The notes beneath the pieces were generated by a model, which was not told where the DNA came from, made no database searches, and saw only the letters and a list, made by a program, of their open reading frames with translations. A stretch of DNA of 26,470 bases, taken from positions 1-26,470 of the forward strand of contig CAZTCJ010000053.1 of the NCBI GenBank assembly GCA_964612085.1, given 5' to 3'. This DNA is from CAZTCJ01 sp964612085. GTDB taxonomy: Bacteria; Pseudomonadota; Alphaproteobacteria; JAJFIK01. Shown here one piece after another: positions 7,818-15,536 of this stretch (the first letter of the stretch is position 1; the number at the start of each line of letters is the position of its first letter). A program made the translations under genes and the position numbers.

Positions 7818-8754
7818 AAAAGCGGTGTTCTAACACGAACTCTGCCACTTGACGCAAAGGGTCCGCCTTTTCATCGAACAAATCAAGGTGACGAATAGCC
7901 TGACGGGCCAAAAGCGCGGCCTGGGAGCGCGCGCGCTCAGGCCCCAGAACCGAGACAAAGGTGGCTTTTCCGCTGAGAATCCGGGGATCCGGGCCGCTGC
8001 CTGCGGCAGAATCGTCCGCTTCCGCCGGATTGTCGCCGGAGTTATTATCACCGCTATTCTCATCTCTCAGATCGTCCATGATCTGCATGGCAAGGCTGAG
8101 ATCATGGGCATAGCCGTTGACCGCCTGCACCAGATCGTCGCCCGCCCGCGCCATCAACGCGCCGCTCTCGCAGCAAAACGCGATCAGGGAGCCCGCTTTC
8201 ATGCGCTGGAGGCGAATGATGGTGCCGATATCGGTTTCCTGGTCTTGGGCCGCCCGCTGGATCATCTGCCCACCGACCAGTCCGGCATGACCGGAGGCAT
8301 CGGCCAGATGGGCGACGAGGGAACAGCGCACGAACGGATCGGGGCAGGTGCGTACGGACGACAGGATGGAATAGGCCAGCGTCATAAGCCCGTTGCCCGC
8401 CAGTACCGCCGCCGCCTCGTCGAACGCTTCATGGGCGGGCGGCTGGCCGTCTTCCGGTGCGGTCTGGCCGAACGCGGGCAAGGCGCAATGCGCATTGACG
8501 CAGGCATTCAGACACTCGATCGCCGCCGCCACCCGCAGCATGGCGCGCTCGTCCACACCAAACATATGCCCGCTCTGGACGGCGAGAAAGCCGCGCCAAT
8601 GGGAGCCCGCGCCGATGGCGAGATAACGCATGGCCTCGAGCAGGCGCGCTTCCGGCCCCTGGGCCGTGGGCAGGAGCGCCATCAAGGTGGCATCGACCGC
8701 GCGGGTGACGCGTTGAAGTTCAGTATCAAGAGAAACGGGGGCTGTCTGGGGCAT
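7816..8754 (-). CDS. Degenerate farnesyl-diphosphate-synthase (IspA)-like protein lacking the first Asp-rich motif
   Basis: A 312-residue trans-isoprenyl-synthase fold at the usual ispA position between xseB and dxs. It aligns without gaps to my recollection of E. coli IspA through the first half (SGHMFGV, AAAIEC, LPA, LAG, TLAYSILS, GLVGGQ). Key residues are changed. The GGKRLRP motif reads GAGSHWRG (48-55). IHDDLPAMDDDDLRRG reads AHCALPAFGQTAPEDG (88-103), so every aspartate of DDxxxxD and the following Arg pair are gone. LAGDAL reads LAGNGL. Retained are Lys186 of the K-T/A-G motif, DDLRD (227-231) and SGKATF (261-266). About 26 residues of Asn/Gly/Asp/Ala/Ser-rich sequence are inserted after DDLRD. 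Seven cysteines include C81, C85 and C90. Prenyl transfer looks impossible by the known mechanism. It may be a non-catalytic partner or have a new role. The frame is intact, so it is not called a pseudogene. Confidence 0.85.
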   Translation of the reverse strand: MPQTAPVSLDTELQRVTRAVDATLMALLPTAQGPEARLLEAMRYLAIGAGSHWRGFLAVQSGHMFGVDERAMLRVAAAIECLNACVNAHCALPAFGQTAPEDGQPPAHEAFDEAAAVLAGNGLMTLAYSILSSVRTCPDPFVRCSLVAHLADASGHAGLVGGQMIQRAAQDQETDIGTIIRLQRMKAGSLIAFCCESGALMARAGDDLVQAVNGYAHDLSLAMQIMDDLRDENSGDNNSGDNPAEADDSAAGSGPDPRILSGKATFVSVLGPERARSQAALLARQAIRHLDLFDEKADPLRQVAEFVLEHRF

Positions 8755-8807
8755 GGCCTCTCACTGGAAAGACGGGAACCGGAGACGCCTAGGCCGAATA
8801 CTCTGCT

Positions 8808-9074
8808 TCAGGACAGATCCGCAGGCTCGGTGGAAGGCTCGCCCGACTCCGTGATGACGATTTTGTCGATGCGGGCCTGGGCCGTTTTCAGCTTGGCCTC
8901 GCAATGCGCCTTGAGCTGGGTGCCGCGTTCGTAAAGACCGATCGACTGTTCCAGATCCACCGAACCGTCTTCGAGACGGCCGACAATGGTCTCAAGCTCG
9001 TCGAGCGCCTGCTCAAAGCTCATCTCTTCTACAGCCGGGGCCTTACCGGATGCTTTCTGTTCGGTCTTCGACAT
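8808..9074 (-). CDS. xseB: Exodeoxyribonuclease VII small subunit
   Basis: An 88-residue protein with the XseB signature: MSFEQALDELETIVGRLEDG at about 18-37, then LEQSIGLYERGTQLKAHCEA and a short helix LKTAQARIDKI. XseB binds the long C-terminal helix of XseA and is needed for single-strand exonuclease activity of ExoVII. xseA is not in this window. The ATG has a strong GAGGAG 5 nt upstream. The acidic, Ser/Pro/Glu-rich C-terminal tail is normal for the family. It stands upstream of the IspA-like gene (53-bp gap), the order found in many proteobacteria. Confidence 0.95.
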   Translation of the reverse strand: MSKTEQKASGKAPAVEEMSFEQALDELETIVGRLEDGSVDLEQSIGLYERGTQLKAHCEAKLKTAQARIDKIVITESGEPSTEPADLS

Positions 9075-9172
9075 GAGATCTCCTCAAGGTCCATCGGGCA
9101 GCGCGCCTCAAAACAGCCTAGCCCCGGGACCGGACCCAGAATGAGGCCAGGGATTAAAGGCAAAGGCCGCAC

Positions 9173-9778
9173 TTAAGAGGGGGGCAGAAGCCGCCGCCAC
9201 GCCCAATAGGCATCGCCGCGGTCTTCGATGCAGTACCAGCCCCGGCCCACCAGTTCGCCCCGGATCATCCGGTTGAACCAGCCATGGGCGCACAAAAGGA
9301 CGTTCTGACCGTTTGCTGCGTCTGCCACCAGCCGGTCAGCGGCTTCCACCGCGCGTTTATTGGCCATTGTCTGGGATTCGCCGCCGCCCGCATAGCCGAG
9401 ACACCAGAAAACCCGGGAGACCACGCCCCAATGGGTGATGGGCAATTGCAGCCAGGCGGGCAAGGGCGGCGCGGGCAAAGGCGCTTCGACAAACACCGGA
9501 TCCGTCGTGAAGGGGCGGCTTTCCGCCAGCGTCCGGGCGGTTTCCACGGCCCGCAGCAAGGGGCTTGCCAGAATGCGTTCGGAATCGCGCACAGCCTGTT
9601 TCAGATCGGCGGACGGTTGCTCGCCGTCTGCCAGGCCCGACAGGTTATACGCCGCCCACCAGGCATCCCAGCCATCGGCATTCACCCAGCCCGTCCGCGC
9701 CAGCGCCGGGCGGCCGTGCCGAACAAGAATGATATGCCCGGATCCTTCGGATCCGCCGGTTTCTTGGGGTTGCGTCAC
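9173..9778 (-). CDS. Histidine phosphatase (phosphoglycerate-mutase-like) family protein
   Basis: A 201-residue protein of the two-histidine phosphatase superfamily. The phosphorylated His lies in HIILVRHGRPAL (Arg20, His21, Gly22). A conserved Arg follows in SPLLRAVETARTL (about 72-84), and the second catalytic His is in VLLCAHGWFNRMI (His165). Substrate unknown; the family includes phosphatases of sugars, nucleotides and proteins. The frame opens at ATG 9796, but the run GGAGGAGGGGGCAGG directly before GTG 9778 is an excellent ribosome binding site, so I place the start at 9778. It lies between the HDAC-family gene (62 bp upstream) and xseB (98 bp downstream), all on the - strand. Confidence 0.87.
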   Translation of the reverse strand: MTQPQETGGSEGSGHIILVRHGRPALARTGWVNADGWDAWWAAYNLSGLADGEQPSADLKQAVRDSERILASPLLRAVETARTLAESRPFTTDPVFVEAPLPAPPLPAWLQLPITHWGVVSRVFWCLGYAGGGESQTMANKRAVEAADRLVADAANGQNVLLCAHGWFNRMIRGELVGRGWYCIEDRGDAYWAWRRLLPPS

Positions 9779-9840
9779 CCTGCCCCCTCCTCCCATGGCT
9801 TAACCGTGAGCCTTCGCCCTCACCAGCCCGCAGCCCGCCA

Positions 9841-10776
9841 TTATGCCCCCATCAGCGCCCTTACGTGAGCATCCGCGCTCTCCGCCAGAGCGCGCAGGTC
9901 ATATCCGCCTTCCAATGTGGAGACAATGCGCCCCCCGCATCGCGTGTCGGCGATGGCCATCAACTCGCGCGTGACCCAGACAAAATCATCGGCGGTTAAC
10001 TCCAGGTTTGCGAGCGGATCGCGCCTGTGGGCATCGAAGCCCGCCGAAATGATCAGGAAATCCGGATCGAAGGCATCAAGCGCCGGCAGAACGCGCTCGC
10101 CCATGGCATGACGGAAGACATCCGAGCCGCTGCCCGCCGTCAGCATGCAATTGACCACATTGCCCGCCACGCCGCGCTCCGAGGGCAGGCCCGTGCCCGG
10201 AAACAGCGGCCCTTCATGGGTCGAGCCGTAAAACAGATCCGGGTCGTCGTAGAAAATATCCTGGGTGCCATTGCCGTGATGGACGTCGAAATCGATTACG
10301 GCCACGCGGCTATAGCCATGGACGGCGCGGGCATGGTGGGCGCCGATGGCGGCATTGTTGAAAAAACAAAAACCCATGGCCACGGTGGGCGTGGCGTGAT
10401 GGCCCGGCGGACGCACGGCGCAAAAGGCGTTGCGGCACTCGCCCGCGGCCACCGCATCGACGGCCGCGACCACAGCGCCCGCCGCCCGGTGCATAGCCTC
10501 GCCGGAGCCCGGCGAAAGGGCCGTGTCCGGATCGACGAACACGGGACCGTGCCCTTCGTCCGGCACCATGGCCAGGATGGAGTCCATATAAGTCTCGCCA
10601 TGGGCGCGCAGCACCTGCTCGCGGGTGACGCGCGGCGCTTCCTGGCGGTTCAGATAAACGAAATCTTCCTTCTCGAGCGCCGCCAGCACGGCGCGCAAGC
10701 GGTCGGGCCGCTCCGGATGACCGGGAGACGGATCGTGCGCGATACAGGCCGGATGGGTGAACAGGGTCGTTTGCAT
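9841..10776 (-). CDS. Histone-deacetylase-family (class II / acetylpolyamine amidohydrolase-like) metallohydrolase
   Basis: A 311-residue zinc deacetylase of the HDAC superfamily. Visible motifs: PGHPERPDRL at 18-27, RPPGHHA (catalytic His126 and His127), MGFCFFNNAAIGA at 134-146, IDFDVHHGNGTQ with Zn ligands Asp164 and His166, SAGFDAH with the third ligand Asp248, and LEGGYDL with the catalytic Tyr292. All active-site residues are present. Bacterial members deacetylate polyamines, acetoin-related compounds or proteins; the substrate here is unknown. The frame begins with TTG at 10779, but the adjacent ATG 10776 is preferred. Only a distant GGAG is upstream. It heads the xseB-dxs gene series, 105 bp downstream of the VTT-domain gene, with no clear terminator between. 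Confidence 0.93.
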   Translation of the reverse strand: MQTTLFTHPACIAHDPSPGHPERPDRLRAVLAALEKEDFVYLNRQEAPRVTREQVLRAHGETYMDSILAMVPDEGHGPVFVDPDTALSPGSGEAMHRAAGAVVAAVDAVAAGECRNAFCAVRPPGHHATPTVAMGFCFFNNAAIGAHHARAVHGYSRVAVIDFDVHHGNGTQDIFYDDPDLFYGSTHEGPLFPGTGLPSERGVAGNVVNCMLTAGSGSDVFRHAMGERVLPALDAFDPDFLIISAGFDAHRRDPLANLELTADDFVWVTRELMAIADTRCGGRIVSTLEGGYDLRALAESADAHVRALMGA

Positions 10777-10881
10777 CAATTCATGGATCCGTTTGGCTCC
10801 GCGCGCTCAGCGCTTCATTTCTCCCTGGTGGCCGCACAGCCGTTCAGAGTGATCGGTTCACGATAAGAGCCCAACCCCTGA

Positions 10882-11519
10882 TTACACAAATGGCAGGACG
10901 AGCGCGACCACGAAAACCGCCAGAACCGTCCAGAGTATGACGTTGCGCAACCAGCGCGGACGGCCGCGCCACCAGCGGCGCATGGCGGGCCCGAAAAAAT
11001 AAACCGGCACGGCCATCAGGGCATAGCGCACGCTCCGCGCCACCACCGAAGCCACAAAGAACGGCCAGAACGCGACCCCCGCCACGCCCGCCGCCAGCGT
11101 GGTGATCTGGAACGGCACCGGGGTCTGGGCCGCCACGAAAATGATCCACCAGGAATAGTCCTGGAAGCGCTGGCGCTTTTCCTCGAACGCCTCTTCAAGC
11201 CCCAGGCCCTGAATGAACGCCTGGCCGATGCTGTCGAACAGGTAAACGCCGATCCAGTAGAAAATCAGCCCGCCGATCACACTGCCCGCCACCGCGATCA
11301 GGGTCACGGGCAGCACATTGCGCTTGTCTTCCAGCATCATGCCGGCCAGCACGAACTCCACCGGCCAGGGCAGGATCGTGCTCTCGATCAGCACACCGAG
11401 AAACAGCACGGGATAGGCATAGCGCGACTGCATCCAGGACTGGAACCAGCGCGCGACCGGTCCCGGCTCCCGTCCTTCAGGCCACGGCGTATCGGGCTTA
11501 AGCGCCGTCCGCCGGTCCA

Positions 11520-11520
<1 letters not shown>
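10882..11520 (-). CDS. VTT-domain (DedA/YqaA-type) inner-membrane protein
   Basis: A 212-residue polytopic membrane protein. Hydrophobic spans are seen at about 36-50, 54-62, 70-96, 123-160 and 193-212. The VTT/DedA pattern is visible: ESTILPWPVEF (Glu46, Pro51, Pro53, Glu55), GSVIGGLIFYWIG (79-91), and the re-entrant-type motif AQTPVPFQITTLAAG with conserved Arg162 further on. DedA-family proteins are linked to lipid flipping, proton-dependent membrane homeostasis and cationic peptide resistance. The short YqaA subgroup is less well studied. Its ATG overlaps the TGA stop of the upstream SDR gene by one base (TGATG), so the two are translationally coupled. Confidence 0.9.
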
Positions 11521-12392
<872 letters not shown>

Positions 12393-12532
12393 ATTGTGGT
12401 CCCTCCGTTCCGGTCGTCCGCGCCCGCGTATTTGCGCCGCCAGTTCGCGCGCAGTCCATGAATAAAATCCTAGCAGGCGCTCGAGTGGCTCCATAGTCTT
12501 GTTTCGGGAATACGCTTGAGGAGCCGCAGAGG

Positions 12533-13678
12533 ATGACCCGGTGCACAGCCTCATTGTGGAGCGCGATAGTTTTCGGCCTGATGCTGACAGGCCTCGGGGC
12601 CTGTTCGCCCGGGCGCGGGTTGGAGACCGTCTCCCTGCTGCGCGGTCTCGCTAGCCAGGAGGCGCCCGACGGCGTGGAGCGGAAGCCGATCGATTTCACC
12701 GTCGAGGGGCGGGAACGCTCCGGCGATCTTTACGAACAGGACGGGCGAGAACCCCGCGCCCATCTGGTGGTGGTGCCTGGCGCCGTGCCCGAGGGCAAGG
12801 ACGATCCGCGTCTTGTGGCCTTCGCGGCGCGTCTGGCCAAGGCCCGTTTCACGGTTCTGGTGCCGGAAATCGAAACCGTGCGCCGGCTGACCGTCAGCGC
12901 CGGCGACGCCGACATCATCGCCGATGCCTTGACGCATTTGGAAAACCTGCCGGATACGGACAAACCGCTGGGCGTGGTGGCGATCTCCTACGGGGCGGGC
13001 CCGGCCATGATCGCCGCCCACCGGGCGGGCCTGCGCGAGACCGTCGATCTCGCCGTCATGATCGGCGGTTATTACGACAGCGCGGCGGTCGCGACCTATT
13101 TCACCACGGGCCGGTTCCGCGATCCGGAGACGGGCACGTGGCAGTTTCAGCCGCCCAATGCTTACGGTAAATGGATCTTCGTGCGCGCCAATGCCGGACG
13201 GCTCGACGATGCCCAGGACCAGGCTTTGTTGAGGGCGATGGCGACCCGGCGCCTGGACGATCCGCAAGCGGATTTGAGCGATCTGGAGACCCGTCTGGGA
13301 CCGGAGGGCCGCTCCGTCCTCGCCTTTCTCGACAATCGCGATCCGGACCGCGCACCCGCTTTGATCGCGGGCCTGCCCGCCGGGATTCGCGCGGAGCTGG
13401 AAGCGCTCGATCTCTCACGGCGGGACTGGCAAGGGGCGGGCCCCTGCCTCGTGCTCATCCACGGCAAGACCGACCCGATCATTCCATATTCGGAGAGCCT
13501 GGCCCTTGAAGCCGCCATCAACAGTGAAGATGGCAAGGGCCGGGCGCGCGCCTATCTGGTGGACGATCTTGGCCATATCGAGATCGGCGGGGTGGGCCTC
13601 GGCGACGGCTGGACCTTGGCGCGGGCCGTCTACCGGGTTTTGAGCGTGCGCGACGGCGTCCCGAAGGCCTGTTCTTGA
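12533..13678 (+). CDS. Predicted lipoprotein with alpha/beta-hydrolase domain
   Basis: A 381-residue secreted lipoprotein. The signal peptide has a hydrophobic core (AIVFGLMLTG) and a lipobox L21-G-A-C24. It is predicted to be attached to the membrane by Cys24 and to act in the periplasm. The rest looks like an alpha/beta-hydrolase: HLVVVPGAVPEG strand and oxyanion region at about 77-88, nucleophile elbow AISYGAG (Ser152), acid in HGKTDPIIPYS (Asp314), and His348 in DDLGHIEIGG. The elbow has Ala instead of the usual first Gly of G-x-S-x-G. The substrate is unknown; esterase or lipase activity would be inference. The ATG is preceded by gaggag about 10 nt upstream. It is divergent from the SDR gene (140 bp between) and single in its direction. 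Confidence 0.85.
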   Translation: MTRCTASLWSAIVFGLMLTGLGACSPGRGLETVSLLRGLASQEAPDGVERKPIDFTVEGRERSGDLYEQDGREPRAHLVVVPGAVPEGKDDPRLVAFAARLAKARFTVLVPEIETVRRLTVSAGDADIIADALTHLENLPDTDKPLGVVAISYGAGPAMIAAHRAGLRETVDLAVMIGGYYDSAAVATYFTTGRFRDPETGTWQFQPPNAYGKWIFVRANAGRLDDAQDQALLRAMATRRLDDPQADLSDLETRLGPEGRSVLAFLDNRDPDRAPALIAGLPAGIRAELEALDLSRRDWQGAGPCLVLIHGKTDPIIPYSESLALEAAINSEDGKGRARAYLVDDLGHIEIGGVGLGDGWTLARAVYRVLSVRDGVPKACS

Positions 13679-13697
13679 CGTTGCGGGCCCTATCCGG

Positions 13698-14012
13698 TCA
13701 GCGCAGACGCACGCCCGTGCCCGTCACCAGAATTTCCGACGCCCCCTGAATAATCAGCGACGTGTTGAACCGGACTGCGACGACCCCGTCCGCGCCCTTG
13801 GCTGTGGCATCGGCGATCATGCGGTCAAGCGCCTGTTCGCGGGATTCCGCCATCAGCTTGGTATATTCGGTGACCTCGCCGCCCACCACATTCCTAAGCG
13901 CGGCCATGATATCCCGCCCGAAAAAGCGGGCCCGCACCACATTGCCTTTCACAAGGCCCAGCGTTTCCCGGATTTCATGATCTTCGAACACGTCTTGCGT
14001 CGTTATCAGCAT
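13698..14012 (-). CDS. YbjQ family (UPF0145) protein
   Basis: A 104-residue protein that matches the YbjQ family over its full length: an N-terminal MLITTQDVFEDHEIRETLG, the central GRDIMAALRNVVGGEVTEY, then REQALDRMIADATAKGADGVVAVRF and a terminal EILVTGTGVRL strand. Family members form small oligomers. A heavy-metal-binding label is used in databases, but the function is not established. The ATG has GGAGG about 9 nt upstream. It follows the small membrane-protein gene by 31 bp on the same strand. YbjQ proteins often sit next to small membrane proteins, which suggests envelope association. Confidence 0.92.
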   Translation of the reverse strand: MLITTQDVFEDHEIRETLGLVKGNVVRARFFGRDIMAALRNVVGGEVTEYTKLMAESREQALDRMIADATAKGADGVVAVRFNTSLIIQGASEILVTGTGVRLR

Positions 14013-14043
14013 GGATTAAGCCTCCCCTGCCCTGTGGCTTGCG

Positions 14044-14280
14044 TCATTGATCCACGTTTTTGGAGTAATAATCGTCGTCCTTGTTCCGCAGGCGGTCGCG
14101 GATCACCACGAACACGAGAATAGCCATGCCGGTCAACGGGATGAGACCGATCAGGCCCCAGGGGAACAGGGCGATCATGCCGGTCAGCGCCACAAAGAGC
14201 CACACGACGATACCCGCCACCAAAGCAAAACCGAGCAGCCAGAACGCAACCCCAACGGCGCCATTGGATTCCTTGGACAT
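14044..14280 (-). CDS. Small two-span membrane protein
   Basis: A 78-residue protein not recognised as a named family. Two long hydrophobic spans (about residues 9-32 and 36-60) are separated by a short TGMIALFPWG turn. A charged tail RDRLRNKDDDYYSKNVDQ follows. The frame opens at 14295, but ATG 14280 has GGGAG about 7 nt upstream and is preferred. An overlapping frame (14006-14203) lacks such features. The gene lies 31 bp upstream of the YbjQ gene, so the two are probably co-transcribed. Confidence 0.75.
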   Translation of the reverse strand: MSKESNGAVGVAFWLLGFALVAGIVVWLFVALTGMIALFPWGLIGLIPLTGMAILVFVVIRDRLRNKDDDYYSKNVDQ

Positions 14281-14353
14281 AACCGGCTCCCTCACTCGCT
14301 CATGTTAGAGGCAAAGTCTGCCATGGGAGGCGGACGAACGAAAGGCAATCACG

Positions 14354-15409
14354 TCACGCACGCGTATAATAATCGACGCCGTTTTGATCCCGTTCCCGGC
14401 GCGCCAGGCCCCGCGCGATCAGACAATTGAGATGGGCGATGGACTCGCCCGTCGCCATGCCGATGAGATCACCCGTAATCTCCCTGCGGAACAAAGCCGG
14501 AAAGACGTCTACGGATCTTTTTGGTTCGGCCAGCATGTTGAAAAGCTGAGCGAGATTGGTCTCATGCTCCTCGATCAGCGCATCGCAGCGGGCGTGGAGA
14601 TTGCGGAACACCCGCTGATGCGCCGGGCACACGAGCACATCGTCCGGTACCGTGTGTTTGATCCGCTCGCAGGCCTCCAGCCATTCGCTCAAAGGATCGC
14701 CGTCCGGTTCGGTCGGCCAGACGCTGACATTGGAGGAAATGCCGGGCAACACCTGATCGCCGGAGATGAAGACCTTCAGGTCCGGACAATAAAGCGAGGC
14801 ATGTTCCGGACTGTGCCCGCCGCCGGTCACCACATGCCAGTCCCGCCCGCCGATGGTCAGTGTATCGCCGTTCTGGAGGCGGTGATAGCTGTCGGGCATC
14901 TGATCGACGCCCTTGCCGAACCCGCCGAAGCGCTTTTTGTAGGCCGCGATCTGCTCGTCCGTGAAACCGGCCGCCTTGTAAAAACGCACGCCGTCGGGCG
15001 GCGCGTCCCGCCCCGTGTCATGCACCAGCATGCGGCACATGATATATTCCGTCCGCGTCATGACGAGAGGCACGTCGAAACGCCGCGTCAGCCAACCCGC
15101 CAGCCCCACATGATCCGGATGCATATGGGTGACGATCACGCGATTCAGGGGCCGTCCGCCCATGATCCCGGTAAACGCCGCTTCCCAATGCCCGCGCGTG
15201 TCGGCGGAATTGAGGCCCGTATCGACCGCCGTCCAGCCGTCGCCATCCTCCAGCAGCCACAGATTGATGTGGTTCAGCACGAAGGGCAGCGGCATACGCA
15301 GCCAATGGACGCCCGGCGCCACTTCGAGCGGCTGACCGTGCTCCGGCGCCTTCTCGATGGGAAACGCCAGAGCGGGGCGGGCGGGTGTCCGGGGGGCCGG
15401 ATCCGTCAT
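14354..15409 (-). CDS. Metallo-beta-lactamase-fold hydrolase with C-terminal winged-helix-like region
   Basis: A 351-residue MBL-fold enzyme. The zinc motif is THMHPDH (His95, His97, Asp99, His100), with further ligands His199 in GGGHSPEH and Asp218 in FISGDQVL, and a last His in CPAHQRVF. The C-terminal segment SVDVFPALFRREITGDLIG to the end resembles the winged-helix tail of the LACTB2/glyoxalase-II-like group. The substrate is unknown; thioester or lactone hydrolysis is typical of the group, beta-lactamase activity is not implied. The start at ATG 15409 has GGAAAGGG upstream; an earlier in-frame ATG (15433) lacks one. It is transcribed away from the HCCA-isomerase-like gene. A plausible promoter and a palindrome lie in the gap. 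Confidence 0.92.
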   Translation of the reverse strand: MTDPAPRTPARPALAFPIEKAPEHGQPLEVAPGVHWLRMPLPFVLNHINLWLLEDGDGWTAVDTGLNSADTRGHWEAAFTGIMGGRPLNRVIVTHMHPDHVGLAGWLTRRFDVPLVMTRTEYIMCRMLVHDTGRDAPPDGVRFYKAAGFTDEQIAAYKKRFGGFGKGVDQMPDSYHRLQNGDTLTIGGRDWHVVTGGGHSPEHASLYCPDLKVFISGDQVLPGISSNVSVWPTEPDGDPLSEWLEACERIKHTVPDDVLVCPAHQRVFRNLHARCDALIEEHETNLAQLFNMLAEPKRSVDVFPALFRREITGDLIGMATGESIAHLNCLIARGLARRERDQNGVDYYTRA

Positions 15410-15441
15410 CGGTATCCCTTTCCTTGATCTCATCGCCAAGA

Positions 15442-15470
15442 ACGCTAGAGAAGCATGGGGACGCGGTCAA
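15442..15470 (-). promoter_or_regulatory. Candidate sigma70-type promoter of the MBL-fold hydrolase gene
   Basis: On the - strand TTGACC (15470-15465) is followed after 17 nt by TAGCGT (15447-15442). The first hexamer matches the -35 consensus at 5 of 6 positions. The second keeps the T1, A2 and T6 that matter most. A transcript would start near 15435, about 26 nt before the ATG at 15409. It is judged by eye only. Confidence 0.4.
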
Positions 15471-15475
15471 ATAAT

Positions 15476-15491
15476 GCGTGCAATTGCACGC
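15476..15491. promoter_or_regulatory. Perfect 16-bp palindrome, candidate operator
   Basis: The sequence gcgtgcaattgcacgc is its own reverse complement. It lies in the 127-bp gap between two divergent genes (MBL-fold hydrolase and HCCA-isomerase-like), 5 bp upstream of the candidate -35 of the hydrolase gene. This is typical for a site bound by a dimeric regulator. No regulator gene is adjacent, and I do not recognise the motif. Confidence 0.5.
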
Positions 15492-15536
15492 GTCCTGGGT
15501 AGGCTGTTGGAAACTATCAGCAGGGAGGACGTTATC

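Noticed and set aside
7816..8754. Calling the IspA-like gene a pseudogene
   Set aside because: The frame is complete, of normal length, aligned without gaps in the altered region, and many structural residues are kept. Decay would be expected to leave stops or frameshifts.
12393..12532. Search for promoters in the 140-bp gap between the SDR and lipoprotein genes
   Set aside because: A divergent promoter region is expected here, but no convincing -35/-10 pair or palindrome was found.
14354..15409. Reading the MBL-fold protein as an antibiotic-resistance beta-lactamase
   Set aside because: It lacks a signal peptide and has the C-terminal winged-helix-like tail of cytoplasmic LACTB2-type hydrolases.
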